Assembly: GCA_036526135.1 (NCBI GenBank)
Contig: DATCZA010000044.1
Span: forward strand, 1 to 53,427
Length of the DNA: 53,427 bases
Direction of reading: 5' to 3'
DNA from: UBA2965 sp036526135
GTDB lineage: Bacteria > Pseudomonadota > Gammaproteobacteria > Pseudomonadales > Azotimanducaceae
Positions 52,591 through 53,427 of the stretch are shown here, piece by piece. Below the pieces are notes generated by a model. The model was not told the DNA's origin. It was given only the letters and a program-made list of their open reading frames with translations, and did not search any database. The position numbers and the translations under genes were made by a program. Positions within the stretch are counted from its first letter, which is position 1. Every line of letters starts with the position of its first letter.

Positions 52591-53427
52591 TCAGGGGACC
52601 TGAACCGTGCCGGTGACTTCTGTGCCGTCGAAGGTGTATCCGGAGAGCTCGATGCCCGTGACGGTAAAGGTGACGTCACCGCTGCCGCGGATGTTGCCCT
52701 TGATCACCTCGCAGGACGAACCGTTCACGGTGCAGGAGCCGGACCCTTTGACCAGTCCGCCCCAATCACCGGATACCACAGCGCCGTTCGGGTCGCCGCC
52801 ATCATCGCTGGTGGCCACATTGATCGTAAAGGTCACCGCCGGCCGGCGGCCGCTTTCATCAATGCTGCCCGCCAGGGGGTCTTTTACGCCTATCGTCAGA
52901 TTTTCGCAGACGTCGGCGGCAGTGATCGTGACGGCATTCGACGCGGAGTCGCTTGCGCCGTTGGTATCTTCAACCGTGAGCGTGACGTTGTACGTCCCGT
53001 TACAGGCGTAGGCGTAGGTGTGGCTCGGGCTCGTTGCCGTGCTGGTTAGGCCGTCGCCGAAATTCCAGGCCCAGCTGGAGATGCTGTCGTTTTCATCGAG
53101 GTCGGTGCTTGTGTCGGTGAACATGACGTCCGGATCGCCGGACCATCTGAAGCTCGCCGTGGGCGGGTTGTTGCCACTGCTCGTCGGTGCCGGATCGAGC
53201 CATTGAGCGACGTCGTTGAAGTACGCGGCGAACGCACCGTCCACGGTAGCGTTGAGGTCGCTGCAGACGTTGGAGGTTTCGTAGCCGCAAGCGCCGGACA
53301 ATTGGCCGACGACTTGGCCTGCCTCGTTTACGACCGGAGAGCCGCTGCTGCCGCCTTCGGTGGCGCCGAAGGTGTCGCTGCTGTAGATCCAAGGGCCTCT
53401 GGGCCAGCTGCGGCAGGTAGGGCGGCT
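52591..53427 (-). CDS. trypsin-like serine protease with PKD domain, N-terminal part outside the window
   Basis: The frame is open to the window edge and gives 278 residues. Near the edge it has ATEGGSSGSPVVNEAG and VVGQLSGACG, the active-site Ser region of lysyl-endopeptidase-like serine proteases. A PKD domain follows, with NNPPTASFRWSGDP, SISSWAWNFGDG and HTYACNGTYNVTLTV-like strands. A last strand-rich domain has paired Cys (GSCTVNGSSCEV). It should be secreted. The signal peptide and the His and Asp of the triad lie outside the window. Confidence 0.85.
   Translation of the reverse strand, partial: SRPTCRSWPRGPWIYSSDTFGATEGGSSGSPVVNEAGQVVGQLSGACGYETSNVCSDLNATVDGAFAAYFNDVAQWLDPAPTSSGNNPPTASFRWSGDPDVMFTDTSTDLDENDSISSWAWNFGDGLTSTATSPSHTYAYACNGTYNVTLTVEDTNGASDSASNAVTITAADVCENLTIGVKDPLAGSIDESGRRPAVTFTINVATSDDGGDPNGAVVSGDWGGLVKGSGSCTVNGSSCEVIKGNIRGSGDVTFTVTGIELSGYTFDGTEVTGTVQVP

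Overview
The window is GC-rich chromosomal DNA with tightly packed genes on both strands. It carries tRNA-Pro(GGG, cut by the window start), tRNA-Glu(UUC) and tRNA-Gly(GCC). The gene families (DUF3080, DUF481, TamA/TamB, LapA-like, RimK with its zinc-protease partner, DUF815 ATPase, BamE-like repeats, ZntB, MscS) point to a free-living, Gram-negative gammaproteobacterium. The genus cannot be read from the sequence. Many genes start with GTG or TTG.

Layout. 0-7.4 kb: a crotonase, a secreted two-repeat protein, a Nudix hydrolase divergent from a GNAT-DUF503-DUF3080 run, then a DUF815 ATPase and a DUF481 outer-membrane protein. 7.4-7.8 kb: tRNA-Glu with a clear promoter and terminator, followed by a second exact copy of its 3' end plus terminator. 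7.9-14.6 kb: an exported phospholipase-D-like protein, a flavin-oxidase-like protein, methylmalonyl-CoA mutase and epimerase, a kinase-fold protein and an MFS carrier. 14.6-18 kb: a dicarboxylate/amino-acid symporter, MscS and a ZntB-type CorA. 18.1-26.4 kb: one almost gapless run of zinc protease (rimB-like), rimK, an AstE/AspA-like deacylase, a Ca2+/Na+ antiporter, tamA and tamB. 26.4-35.5 kb: a LapA-like protein, pccA/pccB for propionyl-CoA carboxylase, and an MFS-hyuA-hyuB operon.

35.7-41.2 kb, just downstream of tRNA-Gly, is a decayed stretch. An FkbM methyltransferase has lost two internal segments, a small envelope protein has an internal TGA, its partner has a frameshift and a TAA, an HlyD adaptor is fused to a collapsed ABC ATPase and a TerB-like tail, and a patatin lacks its catalytic Asp segment. 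A TerB-like protein and a HAD phosphatase between them look intact.

41.2-53.4 kb: an MFS carrier, a lipoprotein, a TIR-transmembrane-FlgO-like-TPR protein, a BamE-like two-repeat protein, an M16 peptidase, a methyltransferase, an APH-type phosphotransferase, a cupin, an ATC-hydrolase family protein and the C-terminal part of a trypsin-like protease with a PKD domain.

How the genes work together. PccA/PccB, epimerase and mutase together make the full route propionyl-CoA to (S)-methylmalonyl-CoA to (R)-methylmalonyl-CoA to succinyl-CoA, split over two loci. TamA/TamB serve envelope biogenesis and RimK/RimB are a protein-modification pair. The MFS-hyuAB operon probably imports and opens a lactam or hydantoin-like ring. 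I found no convincing wholly new system. The best leads are the TIR-FlgO-TPR protein, the deletion-rich stretch and the duplicated tRNA-Glu end.
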